Shown here in pieces: positions 8,491 to 15,756 of a stretch of 41,024 bases of DNA. Below the pieces are notes generated by a model, which saw only the letters and a list, made by a program, of their open reading frames with translations, searched no databases and was not told the DNA's origin. How positions within the stretch are numbered: position 1 is the first letter of the stretch; every line of letters starts with the position of its first letter. Both the position numbers and the translations under genes were made by a program. The stretch spans positions 1 to 41,024 of the forward strand of contig CAMASK010000019.1 of assembly GCA_945860895.1 (NCBI GenBank). The letters run 5' to 3'. This DNA is from Bacteriovorax stolpii. Its GTDB lineage: Bacteria; Bdellovibrionota; Bacteriovoracia; Bacteriovoracales; Bacteriovoracaceae.

Positions 8491-9192
8491 TTGAAGGCAC
8501 TAACATATCTCGACATTCATGCTCATGGGCGTTTGCCAGTTGATGATGCTGTCACTGTGGCATGCTTATCCATGACAGAAATTCGCCATGGACACACCGG
8601 CCATGATTTCACCACCGCCGGGATTCATCCATGGTGGTTGGAAGAAATATCCAACGATGAAATTTCTTTGTTAAAAACTCACATCGAAAAAATGGCGTAT
8701 GCCGACAAATTATGGGGGATTGGTGAAACTGGTTTTGATCGATCTTATCCTGAATTTCTAGAGCAACAAAAAGAGCTCTTTGACTGGCACCTGGATCTGG
8801 CCGAGAAATGTCAGCTACCCTTAATTATTCATAACGTTCGCTCTGGTTCCGATTTTTTGGAAGTCCTGAAAATAAAAAAGCCAACGACTGCCTGGATTTT
8901 TCATGATTTTAGAGGCAACGAAGAACTTGTAAAAAGTCTTTTAAAACTTCATCCCCAATGCTTTTTCTCTTTTGGATTGTCACTCGATAATTCTCCCCAG
9001 ATCAGAGAGCTTTTTCCTCTCATTCCGATGGAGAATATCTTTCTTGAAACTGATAATCAAAAACATCTGGATATACACGATATCTATCTTCGCGCGGCCG
9101 AAAATCTCAAAGTGGATCTGGACTTTTTAAAGTCTCAGCTCTGGCATAATTTTCAAAAACTCAAAACCCACACTGATCTGTCTATTTCTTAG
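8491..9192 (+). CDS. TatD-family metal-dependent hydrolase
   Basis: About 233 residues from TTG 8491; the frame opens at TTG 8476, and the start is uncertain because of the leader ORF. The amidohydrolase-fold metal ligands of TatD proteins occur in order: 'DIHAHG' (two His), 'GIHPWW', 'GIGETGFDRSYP' (bridging Glu), 'LPLIIHNVRS' (His), 'AWIFHDFRG' (His) and 'FLETDNQ' (Asp). TatD-family enzymes act as nucleases or D-aminoacyl-tRNA deacylases (Tsr-like), and the substrate cannot be fixed from sequence. It is slightly short (family about 255-265 residues) and its N-terminus lacks the usual 'LxDTHCHL'. Confidence 0.85.
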   Translation: MKALTYLDIHAHGRLPVDDAVTVACLSMTEIRHGHTGHDFTTAGIHPWWLEEISNDEISLLKTHIEKMAYADKLWGIGETGFDRSYPEFLEQQKELFDWHLDLAEKCQLPLIIHNVRSGSDFLEVLKIKKPTTAWIFHDFRGNEELVKSLLKLHPQCFFSFGLSLDNSPQIRELFPLIPMENIFLETDNQKHLDIHDIYLRAAENLKVDLDFLKSQLWHNFQKLKTHTDLSIS

Positions 9193-9242
9193 GCAGGCCG
9201 TAAAACTTTCTTCTTACCTTGTAAACCATCCGCCATAGGTTA

Positions 9243-9267
9243 AGCTCCTACTTATCAGGAGCTTTTT
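9243..9267 (+). terminator. Terminator-like hairpin that contains the next gene's ribosome binding site
   Basis: AGCTCCT (9243-9249) pairs perfectly with AGGAGCT (9257-9263) and is followed by TTTTTC. It lies 51 bases after the TatD-like stop and would end that transcript. Its 3' arm (AGGAGC, 9257-9262) is also the only ribosome binding site of the lipoprotein gene starting at 9269, so the hairpin may limit translation of that gene. Confidence 0.6.
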
Positions 9268-9268
9268 C

Positions 9269-9787
9269 ATGAAATCATTATCGAAACTTTTCTTTCTTGT
9301 ACTACTTGCCTCGTCTTGTGAATACGCCACTTTGAAATATGGCTATTACTGGAATCCTATCAAGGTCCTGGAAGAGGCAAATTTAGGCATTGAAAATAAT
9401 AATCTCAATCAATTCAGCGATGTGCTCTCGGGTAAAACTCTGTGTATTTATGGAAGTAGAGAAGGGATGGTTAATATCCGCAGCGCTCTTAAAAAAGTGG
9501 ACGAAAATTCATTATCTGAACCCGTACTTATTTCGGCAAAACACTTAAGTCGTCCGCTTTATGTGGGCTATTTTTCTTATTATCAGGAAATTTATGAATC
9601 CAAGGCCACAAGTGCATCGGGACAGCTCCTTTTGAAAACAACTATCCTTTGTAATTTTGGTACTACAGAAGTGAATGCAAAATCTCTCAATGCCTCTCTC
9701 TCAACGTATTCAACAAGAAGTTGTTCAATTGTGGGTATAAAAAATCTGGTAAGCCCAATTAAGGAATCAGATTATTGTCAAAATTAA
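9269..9787 (+). CDS. Lipoprotein, unknown function
   Basis: Protein of 172 residues. MKSLSKLFFLVLLASSC is a lipoprotein signal with lipobox LASSC (Cys17). The mature part has three more Cys near its second half (TLCIYGS, TILCNFG, RSCSIVG) and a fourth at the end (DYCQN). No family was recognised. The ribosome binding site AGGAGC sits in the 3' arm of the hairpin at 9243-9263, so translation may depend on unfolding. The Asp at +2 that retains lipoproteins in the inner membrane is absent (Glu here), so outer-membrane sorting is possible. Confidence 0.65.
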   Translation: MKSLSKLFFLVLLASSCEYATLKYGYYWNPIKVLEEANLGIENNNLNQFSDVLSGKTLCIYGSREGMVNIRSALKKVDENSLSEPVLISAKHLSRPLYVGYFSYYQEIYESKATSASGQLLLKTTILCNFGTTEVNAKSLNASLSTYSTRSCSIVGIKNLVSPIKESDYCQN

Positions 9788-9940
9788 GAGATTTATATAT
9801 AGCTACGGATATTCCTCAAATCGAAAAATAGGCTTCCTACTCAAATCTAATATTTCCCAAAGATACTAGTTCTTAATAAATAGGTGGTATTGAGCTAATA
9901 GGCATCAAGATAGAGGATGAGCCTAATCATCAATGTCAGA

Positions 9941-9977
9941 TAACGCAAAGTTCACTACGGCGCCGGCGTCGCCGTGC
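9941..9977. repeat. 37-bp GC-rich repeat, copy 1 (intergenic)
   Basis: Identical over 37 bases to 32653-32689 inside the HNH gene, beginning TAACGCAAAG and ending GCGTCGCCGTGC. The core ACGGCG-CCGGCGT-CGCCGT can form a 6-bp hairpin. It is far richer in GC than its surroundings. This copy lies in the 191-bp gap between the lipoprotein gene and the RlmI-like gene and is not part of a long reading frame. The 12-mer TCAGATAACGCA overlapping its left end recurs at 10011-10022 in the RlmI-like gene. Confidence 0.9.
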
Positions 9978-9978
9978 A

Positions 9979-11181
9979 TTAGTCCTTAAAGACCTGAAGA
10001 TACACAAATTTCAGATAACGCATTTCAGGTAGTGCCAGTGGAAATGGATGATCTTCCGGCTGGCCTTTGACCAGTAACACTTTCCCACGACGCTTAGACT
10101 GCGATAAAGCTTCTTGAACAGTTTCTAAGAACTGATCAAAGGTAATATGGCCCGAGCAACTTGAGGCCACAAAATAGCCCTGATCTTTCACAAGGCGAAG
10201 AGAATCAGCAAAAATTTTCGTGTATGCATCTTTTGCACTTACTACTGCTTTTTGATTTGGAGCAAAGCTAGGTGGATCTGTGATGACGATGTCCCAAAGT
10301 TTTTTATCTCTTTGCGCTTCCAGGACAAATTCAAAAGCATCTGTGCAAATTCCAGTGTGTTTTTCAGAAGGAAGTAAATTTATTCCCCAATTTAATTCAG
10401 AAGCTTTGATCGCATGGGGAGCAATATCCACGGTGGTTACCTGGCTTGCTCCACCCAAACCGGCATAGACTGAAAAGCCTCCAGTGTAGCCAAATAAGTT
10501 TAAGAGGGTTTTATCTTTAGAAACCGAACGAATGAAATTTCTATTTTCTCTTTGATCCAGAAAAAAACCAGTTTTAGCGGCATCAATGATGTTGGTGCGA
10601 AATTTTACTCCGTGCTCAAGAAATTCCACTTCGTTTAAGTTCTCACATTCACCGGCGAGGATCATGCCTTTTTCTTCTTCTTTGTTTTTTCGTTTGAAAT
10701 ACACACACTTCACGGGAATTTGATTCTGCTCCATAAAGTAATTGGCGATTTGCTCTTTCACCCAGAAAGCCTCGGCGGCGGTGCCATCAAGTTTTAGAAC
10801 CACAACACCAGCATAATAATCGGCCACGACCCCAGGAAGTTCATCACCCTCACCGTTTAGGATGCGAAAGCATTTATTTTCAATGGATAGGAGGTGTTTC
10901 TTATTTTGAATCGCTCTAGCCATGCGTGCGACAACTTCTGCATCGTTGAGTTTTTTATCCCCTACGGTTAAAACGCGAAAGGCAAGATTAATACTTGGTG
11001 AATAAAATCCGTGGGCCAGGACTTCATTTTTGTGACTCATGAGGATCGCATAGGAGCCTTCAGGAATTTTTAATTTCTCCACAGCATCCGAAAAAATCCA
11101 GGGATTCCCGCGCTTAATATGCTTACCCAGATCGCGAATAAGTTTTAATCGATGAGTTTTCTCAAAGGTAAAGTATTTCAA
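9979..11181 (-). CDS. rlmI: RlmI-like 23S rRNA (cytosine-C5) methyltransferase
   Basis: Protein of 400 residues (E. coli RlmI 396). The N-terminal PUA domain covers about residues 1-80 (IKRGNPWIFSDAVEKL...GSYAILMSHKNEVLAHGFYSP), then an EEHD-like middle region, then a Rossmann methyltransferase with 'FFLDQRENR', 'LLNLFGYTGGFSVYAGLGG' (SAM motif I), 'VTTVDIAPHAI', 'DIVITDPPSFA' (motif IV DPPSF) and 'FVASSCSGHI' with the catalytic Cys. RlmI methylates C1962 of 23S rRNA. It overlaps the upstream RlmM-like gene by 4 bp (ATGA), so the two are translationally coupled. The exact target base is inferred from family, not shown. Confidence 0.88.
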   Translation of the reverse strand: MKYFTFEKTHRLKLIRDLGKHIKRGNPWIFSDAVEKLKIPEGSYAILMSHKNEVLAHGFYSPSINLAFRVLTVGDKKLNDAEVVARMARAIQNKKHLLSIENKCFRILNGEGDELPGVVADYYAGVVVLKLDGTAAEAFWVKEQIANYFMEQNQIPVKCVYFKRKNKEEEKGMILAGECENLNEVEFLEHGVKFRTNIIDAAKTGFFLDQRENRNFIRSVSKDKTLLNLFGYTGGFSVYAGLGGASQVTTVDIAPHAIKASELNWGINLLPSEKHTGICTDAFEFVLEAQRDKKLWDIVITDPPSFAPNQKAVVSAKDAYTKIFADSLRLVKDQGYFVASSCSGHITFDQFLETVQEALSQSKRRGKVLLVKGQPEDHPFPLALPEMRYLKFVYLQVFKD

Positions 11182-12101
11182 GAGTTAGCTCCTTTAAGAA
11201 ACCATGTGACTTCGTGTTTATTGTGATGAAGGTGAACGATGCGAGAATTTGGGATTTCTAAAAACTTCAGTGTATTTTCCCAATCCACTTCGCTTTGATA
11301 TTTGATGGTACAGACAAAGTTTTTTACTTTACTCGATTCAAGAAAGCGCTTCACTAAATTTAGTAAGCGCTCAGGATAACAAATAATATCTGAACAAAAC
11401 CAGTCGATCTCTCCAAAGTCTTTAGGATCAAGACCGAAAGCACTCTCTTGTTTGAATTCAATGCGACCTAAATCCATGATGCGCTCTTCAATGGGTGCCT
11501 TATCCACACTGATGACTTTATCAAATTCCAATGTGCGCAGAACCCAGGTCCAGCCTCCAGGACAAGAGCCCACATCAATCGAGGCTCCACCAGTGATGGC
11601 TTCAGGAGCATAGACTGTGAAAAACTCCCAGAGCTTTAAATAAGCTCGTGACGGAGGCATGGTTTTATTTTCCTGAAAGTCCATTTCCCCTAAGGCAAAG
11701 GGCGAAGTGGTTTTCGTTGAAGCAATCATTTGATCCGGTTCCAGAAGCGTCCAAAATCCCATAGGGGAAGTCGGTAAGGGATGCCTGAAAGGAATGGGTT
11801 TATTGTTGAACTTAGGGAGTTCATCCTGAATCAACTGGGCACGGCGATGATGGGCCACGGTAAAAAGACCCCAATTGCGGCCAAGGGCCTTTAGTTTTTT
11901 TGCCCCATCATTGATGGAGGCTATGGCAATTGTTTCAAGCTCAAAAGCCGTCATTTGCGCCCAAATCATTTGAGGATGGTCACCTTCTACCAAGTATAAT
12001 CGGTCGCATTTCTTAGCGATTTTAAGGCCTTTAAGTTCAAGCTCCCGCTCGAGCTCGGACTCAAAATTATGAATGGCGAGATATCCCGTATAAATTGACA
12101 T
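11178..12101 (-). CDS. RlmM-like 23S rRNA 2'-O-ribose methyltransferase
   Basis: Protein of 307 residues with an N-terminal THUMP-like part (residues 1-100) and a C-terminal FtsJ/RrmJ-type methyltransferase: 'SIDVGSCPGGWTWVL' (motif I), 'VISVDKAPIE' and 'IDWFCSDIICYPERLL' (motif IV with Asp), then 'FVCTIKYQ' with a catalytic Lys and 'VHLHHNKHEVTWFL' with the final Glu. That K-D-K-E pattern fits 2'-O-methyltransferases; RlmM modifies C2498 of 23S rRNA. It is shorter than E. coli RlmM (366), so the assignment to that subfamily is by layout. It opens the operon ahead of the RlmI-like gene and diverges tightly from the TrmH-like gene. Confidence 0.75.
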   Translation of the reverse strand: MSIYTGYLAIHNFESELERELELKGLKIAKKCDRLYLVEGDHPQMIWAQMTAFELETIAIASINDGAKKLKALGRNWGLFTVAHHRRAQLIQDELPKFNNKPIPFRHPLPTSPMGFWTLLEPDQMIASTKTTSPFALGEMDFQENKTMPPSRAYLKLWEFFTVYAPEAITGGASIDVGSCPGGWTWVLRTLEFDKVISVDKAPIEERIMDLGRIEFKQESAFGLDPKDFGEIDWFCSDIICYPERLLNLVKRFLESSKVKNFVCTIKYQSEVDWENTLKFLEIPNSRIVHLHHNKHEVTWFLKGANS

Positions 12102-12144
12102 GCTTCTCTATACACTAAGAAGCATGCGTGTTAAAAGCCCCCCC

Positions 12145-12891
12145 ATGAAACATTTAATCAAAAACCAAGAAATGAAGGTCTATGGCCGTCATGCTGCCGA
12201 AACTCTTTTTAAAAAGCGTCCTCAGGACTTGATCCGCGCCTATGTGACTCGTGATGGGGTTTTTGATCATAAAGATATCATTCGCCACTGTGTGGATAAT
12301 AAGCTCGCTTACCATGTGGTTGAGCGTGAAGAAATCGACGCCTTAAGCCGGGCGACTCACCATGAGGATATTCTCTTGGTGGTTAAAACCAAGAAAATGC
12401 CAACGATGAAAGAGCTCCTTGATTCTCCGGGACGTGCCTTTATTGTGGCCCTCGAAGAAGTGGAAAATCCCCATAACCTTGGTGCTATCATGCGCTCGTG
12501 CGCTCACTTTGGAGTAACGGGAATTTTGTATGAAGCAAAAGTTCCTGTTGCTCTGACTGCATCTGCAGTTCGTACGGCAGAAGGCGGAGCTGAAAGTGTT
12601 CCGGCCATTCATTTAACAAACTGGAATGAAGTATTGGATGCTGCGAGAACTCGTGGTTATAAAACTTTTGCGACTTCAAGTCACGAAGGGGATTCTCTTT
12701 TCAGTGTGAAGTTTCCTGAGAAAACAATTCTCTTTATGGGTGCTGAAAGAACAGGTCTTTCGGATAAGCTTTTGAAGGCCATGAATACAAAGATCTTAAT
12801 TCCTGGGACTGGTGAAGTTGAAAGTTTGAACGTGTCGAATGCTACCACCGCTATTTTGACGGAATGGTTTAGACAAGGCATTAAGCCTTAA
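12145..12891 (+). CDS. TrmH/SpoU-family RNA 2'-O-methyltransferase (RlmB-like)
   Basis: Protein of 248 residues from ATG 12145; ATG 12124 or 12172 are also possible because none has a clear ribosome binding site. An N-terminal SpoU substrate-binding domain (EMKVYGRHAAETLFKKRPQD... 'DALSRATHHEDILL') precedes the SPOUT knot with the three family motifs: 'VALEEVENPHNLGAIMRS' (motif 1, Asn/Arg), 'ILFMGAERTGLSD' (motif 2) and 'ILIPGTGEVESLNVSNATTAIL' (motif 3). Such enzymes methylate the ribose of a guanosine in tRNA or 23S rRNA; the target is unknown. It converges on the next gene with a 4-bp stop overlap (TTAA). Confidence 0.9.
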   Translation: MKHLIKNQEMKVYGRHAAETLFKKRPQDLIRAYVTRDGVFDHKDIIRHCVDNKLAYHVVEREEIDALSRATHHEDILLVVKTKKMPTMKELLDSPGRAFIVALEEVENPHNLGAIMRSCAHFGVTGILYEAKVPVALTASAVRTAEGGAESVPAIHLTNWNEVLDAARTRGYKTFATSSHEGDSLFSVKFPEKTILFMGAERTGLSDKLLKAMNTKILIPGTGEVESLNVSNATTAILTEWFRQGIKP

Positions 12892-13763
12892 TAGCTTTTA
12901 GCATTCACAAAAATTCCGGCCGAAAGTATGCGCTCATCGTTTTGATGTTTCACACCTAACTCTCCAACATCAGTTTTTTTCCAACGTCTATCTGCGATGA
13001 GATTTCGAAGAGCTTCGGGTTGCACTCCATGCGTGTGACTGGTGAGAAATAAAAAACTATTCTCTTTATTTAAAACCGAAAGCATGAGTTCAGTTAAGAC
13101 ATGAATGCTTTTTTCAAAATCCCAAACTTCTTTTTTTGCCCCATGACCCCAGCTTGGTGGGTCGGCCAAAATGCCATCGTAGGTGAAATTTTTTTTGAAG
13201 CTGTGTTTTAAAAATTCCTGAGCATCTTCCTGGACCCAGCGAATGCTTTTAGATTCAATTTTACTGGCAGCAAGAGACTCTTTGCCCCAGTCTAAGACTC
13301 CCTTGGAGCTGTCCACATGGAAAACTTCAGCACCGGCAGCGGCCATCACAATACTGGCGCATCCCGTATAACCAAATAGATTTAAGACTTTTGGTTGGCG
13401 GCCAAGTTTTTCCTTGAGCGCCTTGGTCTCATGGTACAGCCAGATCCACACTGGAATCTGTTCAAAAAACACTCCGCAATGACCGAAAGACGTGAATTTC
13501 AATTTGAATTTTAATTTTTTTCCATCAATCTCAAATGGAAGTTCAAGATTTGGATTGGGATCTTTTTGATGTTCCCATTTACCACCACCATCTTTGGTGC
13601 GCACACAATTTGAAGTGGCCATGCTCCAGAGCGCTGCATTTTGTTTGGGTTTCCAAATGGCCTGAGGAGAGGGACGTGAGACTTTGATGCCAGAGATGAT
13701 CTCTAGTTTTTTTCCCAATCCAGAATCTAATAGTTCGTAGTGAGGTAAATCTTTAGTAATCAT
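12888..13763 (-). CDS. Class I SAM-dependent methyltransferase, RlmK/RlmI-like
   Basis: Protein of 291 residues with a beta-rich N-terminal part ('SRPSPQAIWKP', 'KWEHQKDPNPNLELPFEI', 'GVFFEQIPVWIWL') and a Rossmann domain: 'VLNLFGYTGCASIVMAAAGAEVFHVDSS' (motif I; position about 150), 'DGILADPPSWGHGAKKEVWDFEK' (motif IV DPPSW) and 'FLFLTSHTHGV'. This matches the Methyltrans_SAM family (PF10672) related to RlmK/RlmI. It lacks a PUA domain, so the target may be rRNA but is not certain. Its start overlaps the SIMPL gene by 4 bp, and its 3' end overlaps the TrmH-like gene by 4 bp. Confidence 0.8.
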   Translation of the reverse strand: MITKDLPHYELLDSGLGKKLEIISGIKVSRPSPQAIWKPKQNAALWSMATSNCVRTKDGGGKWEHQKDPNPNLELPFEIDGKKLKFKLKFTSFGHCGVFFEQIPVWIWLYHETKALKEKLGRQPKVLNLFGYTGCASIVMAAAGAEVFHVDSSKGVLDWGKESLAASKIESKSIRWVQEDAQEFLKHSFKKNFTYDGILADPPSWGHGAKKEVWDFEKSIHVLTELMLSVLNKENSFLFLTSHTHGVQPEALRNLIADRRWKKTDVGELGVKHQNDERILSAGIFVNAKSY

Positions 13764-14440
13764 TTAATGGAAAAGGTTACTTGAATAGTTGTAGAAAACT
13801 TTTGAGTCCCTGGATCAACCTGAACGGTATCCATCATGCCTTTTGCCATCATTGTTCTTTGAGCGTAAACAGGCGATGGCGAGGCCTGGACAGGGGATTC
13901 GATGACATTAATCACATCCCCGATTTCAAAGCCCAGCTTTTTAGCAAGCCGTTCAGCTTTTTTACGAGCATCATTTGAGGCGACATCTAAGCATTTTAAA
14001 TATTCAGATTGAGATTTTTCAAGGGAAAGGAAAGTGGACATGGAGCCCACGTTTTGGAATCTGTCCTTAGAGGCTTCAACCATCGCATCACCCAAGCGCT
14101 GGATTTCGGATGTTGTTACTTCCAGGGTCATACTCGCCTTAGTCCCCTTATTTACGTAATGATCTTTTTCCCATTCACGTACCGGAAAAACATTGTACTG
14201 GGTGGTTTTAAGTTCAATTTCACCCAGTTTTAATTTCTGAATTCTTTCTTTAAGTGAGTTGATTTGCTTATTGGTTTTTATCACGGCGTCTTGCTGATCT
14301 TTTGACTGATTTTCAGCACTAAAGCTCACACTGCCGCGATCTGGGATGACTTTTATATCACAGCTTCCCTGAACTTGAACTCCTGTCGTCTCTGCAGCGA
14401 AAAGCGATGGAGTAAGTATGATTAAGAGAAGCCATTTCAT
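13760..14440 (-). CDS. SIMPL (DUF541) domain periplasmic protein
   Basis: Protein of 226 residues with signal peptide MKWLLLIILTPSLFAAE. The rest is a SIMPL domain (PF04402): 'GVQVQGSCDIKVIPDRGSVSF', 'IKTNKQINSLKERIQKL', 'IELKTTQYNVFPV', 'NARKKAERLAKKLG'-like 'NDARKKAERLAKKLGFEIG' and the terminal 'TIQVTFSIK'. In bacteria SIMPL proteins such as YggE protect against oxidative stress or form secreted oligomeric channels; function here is open. It overlaps the stop of the upstream LDT-like gene (TAATG) and the next gene's start by 4 bp (ATGA), giving a three-gene coupled unit. Confidence 0.85.
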   Translation of the reverse strand: MKWLLLIILTPSLFAAETTGVQVQGSCDIKVIPDRGSVSFSAENQSKDQQDAVIKTNKQINSLKERIQKLKLGEIELKTTQYNVFPVREWEKDHYVNKGTKASMTLEVTTSEIQRLGDAMVEASKDRFQNVGSMSTFLSLEKSQSEYLKCLDVASNDARKKAERLAKKLGFEIGDVINVIESPVQASPSPVYAQRTMMAKGMMDTVQVDPGTQKFSTTIQVTFSIK

Positions 14441-15675
14441 TATTCAATTCCTCTGAAAGCTAAATCTTCCAAGGCTACCGGTGCGTTTTTATCGTCGATT
14501 TCTACGAGATAAAGAATACCTTTAATATTTGTCTCATTCGCAAAAGTTGCCGCATAATCCATGGCCTTCATAATTGAATCCAAAAGATTTCTTTGATCAG
14601 TAAATGTGACCCCATCATAGGTATTTTCACGTTGAGCAATGCAACCGCTGGTACGCATGAATGGATAATAAGGAGTTTCAGGATCAAGGTTAATTTTCCC
14701 TGTTCCGTGTATACGAAGAAGATTGCGCCCGATGTCTCTTGCGACGATTGAATTTTTCCACCATTCTTCATTTTGAGAAGAAGCTGGTAGAAGAGATTTC
14801 AAAAGAACTTCATTTTTTGATTTAGGAATAAAATTCAGGACCATTCTTCTGAATTTCCCAAAAGACAATGGGGCATCCGCCACTGGCATAACTGAATCAA
14901 TTGTATGAACGCCTTCAGGAGTATGGCCGTTACGAGAGTAACTTGGAAGTCCTTTCGCTGATGAGGCCAGAGCTGGATTTGACCAAAGTGTTCCATCCTC
15001 AAGTCTTACAGGTTCACCATGTACATTCTTCATTACCATGAGGCATGGAAAAAGACGGTTGTTACGGCAGAACATAAATATTTTAACTGATTTTACATAT
15101 TCACCATTCATGTAGGTCGTGATGTCGGGAGTTGAATGATAAAGGTCGGCCACCACGTCATCAGTAAGTTCTTTGATAGTTTCTTGATCATTTACTATAT
15201 CAAAATACTGGGAATGAGTTTGAGCGAGGAAAACGATTTCCGTATGACCAGCGACCAATAGATCCTGTTCATAAGCTGCAATGATGTACACTAACTTTAC
15301 ATCTGCAGTTGGCGCCTGAAGAGCACTGGTTAATTCATAAGTGAGTTCAACAGGAAGTATGCTGGAACGTTTATATTTGATTCTTAAAATTCCCAAACGA
15401 AGTTTTTGAACTAAATCGTAGTGGACTGGAGTTTGTTCATCTAAATAATGAAGGGCGGACAGAGAATTTTCTTCGGCTAAATCTTCCAAGGCATCTACGA
15501 AAAGTGACTGTTCAAAAGAAGAAAATCCCATCATGGATTTATGGCGTGACTTACTTGAAGACTGTATTGTTTTTTGGAAATTATAGTAAAGGCTCTCTTC
15601 TAAAATATCATTTGATGTGGCCCAGGCTGTAGGCAAAAAAGCTAAAGCTAAAGCGAGTGGCATCCACTGTAACAT
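14440..15675 (-). CDS. Secreted L,D-transpeptidase-like protein (divergent YkuD fold)
   Basis: Protein of 411 residues from ATG 15675, preceded by AGGGA; a TTG three codons upstream is less well spaced. Signal peptide MLQWMPLALALAFLPTAWA. The first 200 residues are helical and unrecognised. The C-terminal half resembles the YkuD catalytic domain: 'PCLMVMKNVHGEPVRLEDG', 'YSRNGHTPEGVHTID', 'LLRIHGTGK' and the Cys region 'RTSGCIAQREN', which fits H...S/T-x-G-C. L,D-transpeptidases make 3-3 peptidoglycan crosslinks or attach proteins, and predators use them on prey walls. It leads the operon with the SIMPL gene. The fold is inferred from motifs. Confidence 0.65.
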   Translation of the reverse strand: MLQWMPLALALAFLPTAWATSNDILEESLYYNFQKTIQSSSKSRHKSMMGFSSFEQSLFVDALEDLAEENSLSALHYLDEQTPVHYDLVQKLRLGILRIKYKRSSILPVELTYELTSALQAPTADVKLVYIIAAYEQDLLVAGHTEIVFLAQTHSQYFDIVNDQETIKELTDDVVADLYHSTPDITTYMNGEYVKSVKIFMFCRNNRLFPCLMVMKNVHGEPVRLEDGTLWSNPALASSAKGLPSYSRNGHTPEGVHTIDSVMPVADAPLSFGKFRRMVLNFIPKSKNEVLLKSLLPASSQNEEWWKNSIVARDIGRNLLRIHGTGKINLDPETPYYPFMRTSGCIAQRENTYDGVTFTDQRNLLDSIMKAMDYAATFANETNIKGILYLVEIDDKNAPVALEDLAFRGIE

Positions 15676-15756
15676 GCACAAATCCCTGTTGAATGTGTAA
15701 GAGACTCAAAGCGTAACACTTGGTCAAACACACCGACAAGGGGATGTTTGATTTGA

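Noticed and set aside
9933-9989. 18-residue ORF through the intergenic 37-bp repeat
   Set aside because: Its peptide is shared with the HNH linker because of the repeat; no good ribosome binding site is near, so I do not call it a gene.
12095-12123. TTGACA at 12095 as a -35 for the TrmH-like gene
   Set aside because: The nearest -10-like hexamer, TATACA at 12109, is only 8 bases away, and no -10 lies 16-18 bases downstream.
12343-12881. Minus-strand frames within the TrmH-like gene
   Set aside because: They are antisense shadows; all SPOUT motifs are on the plus strand.
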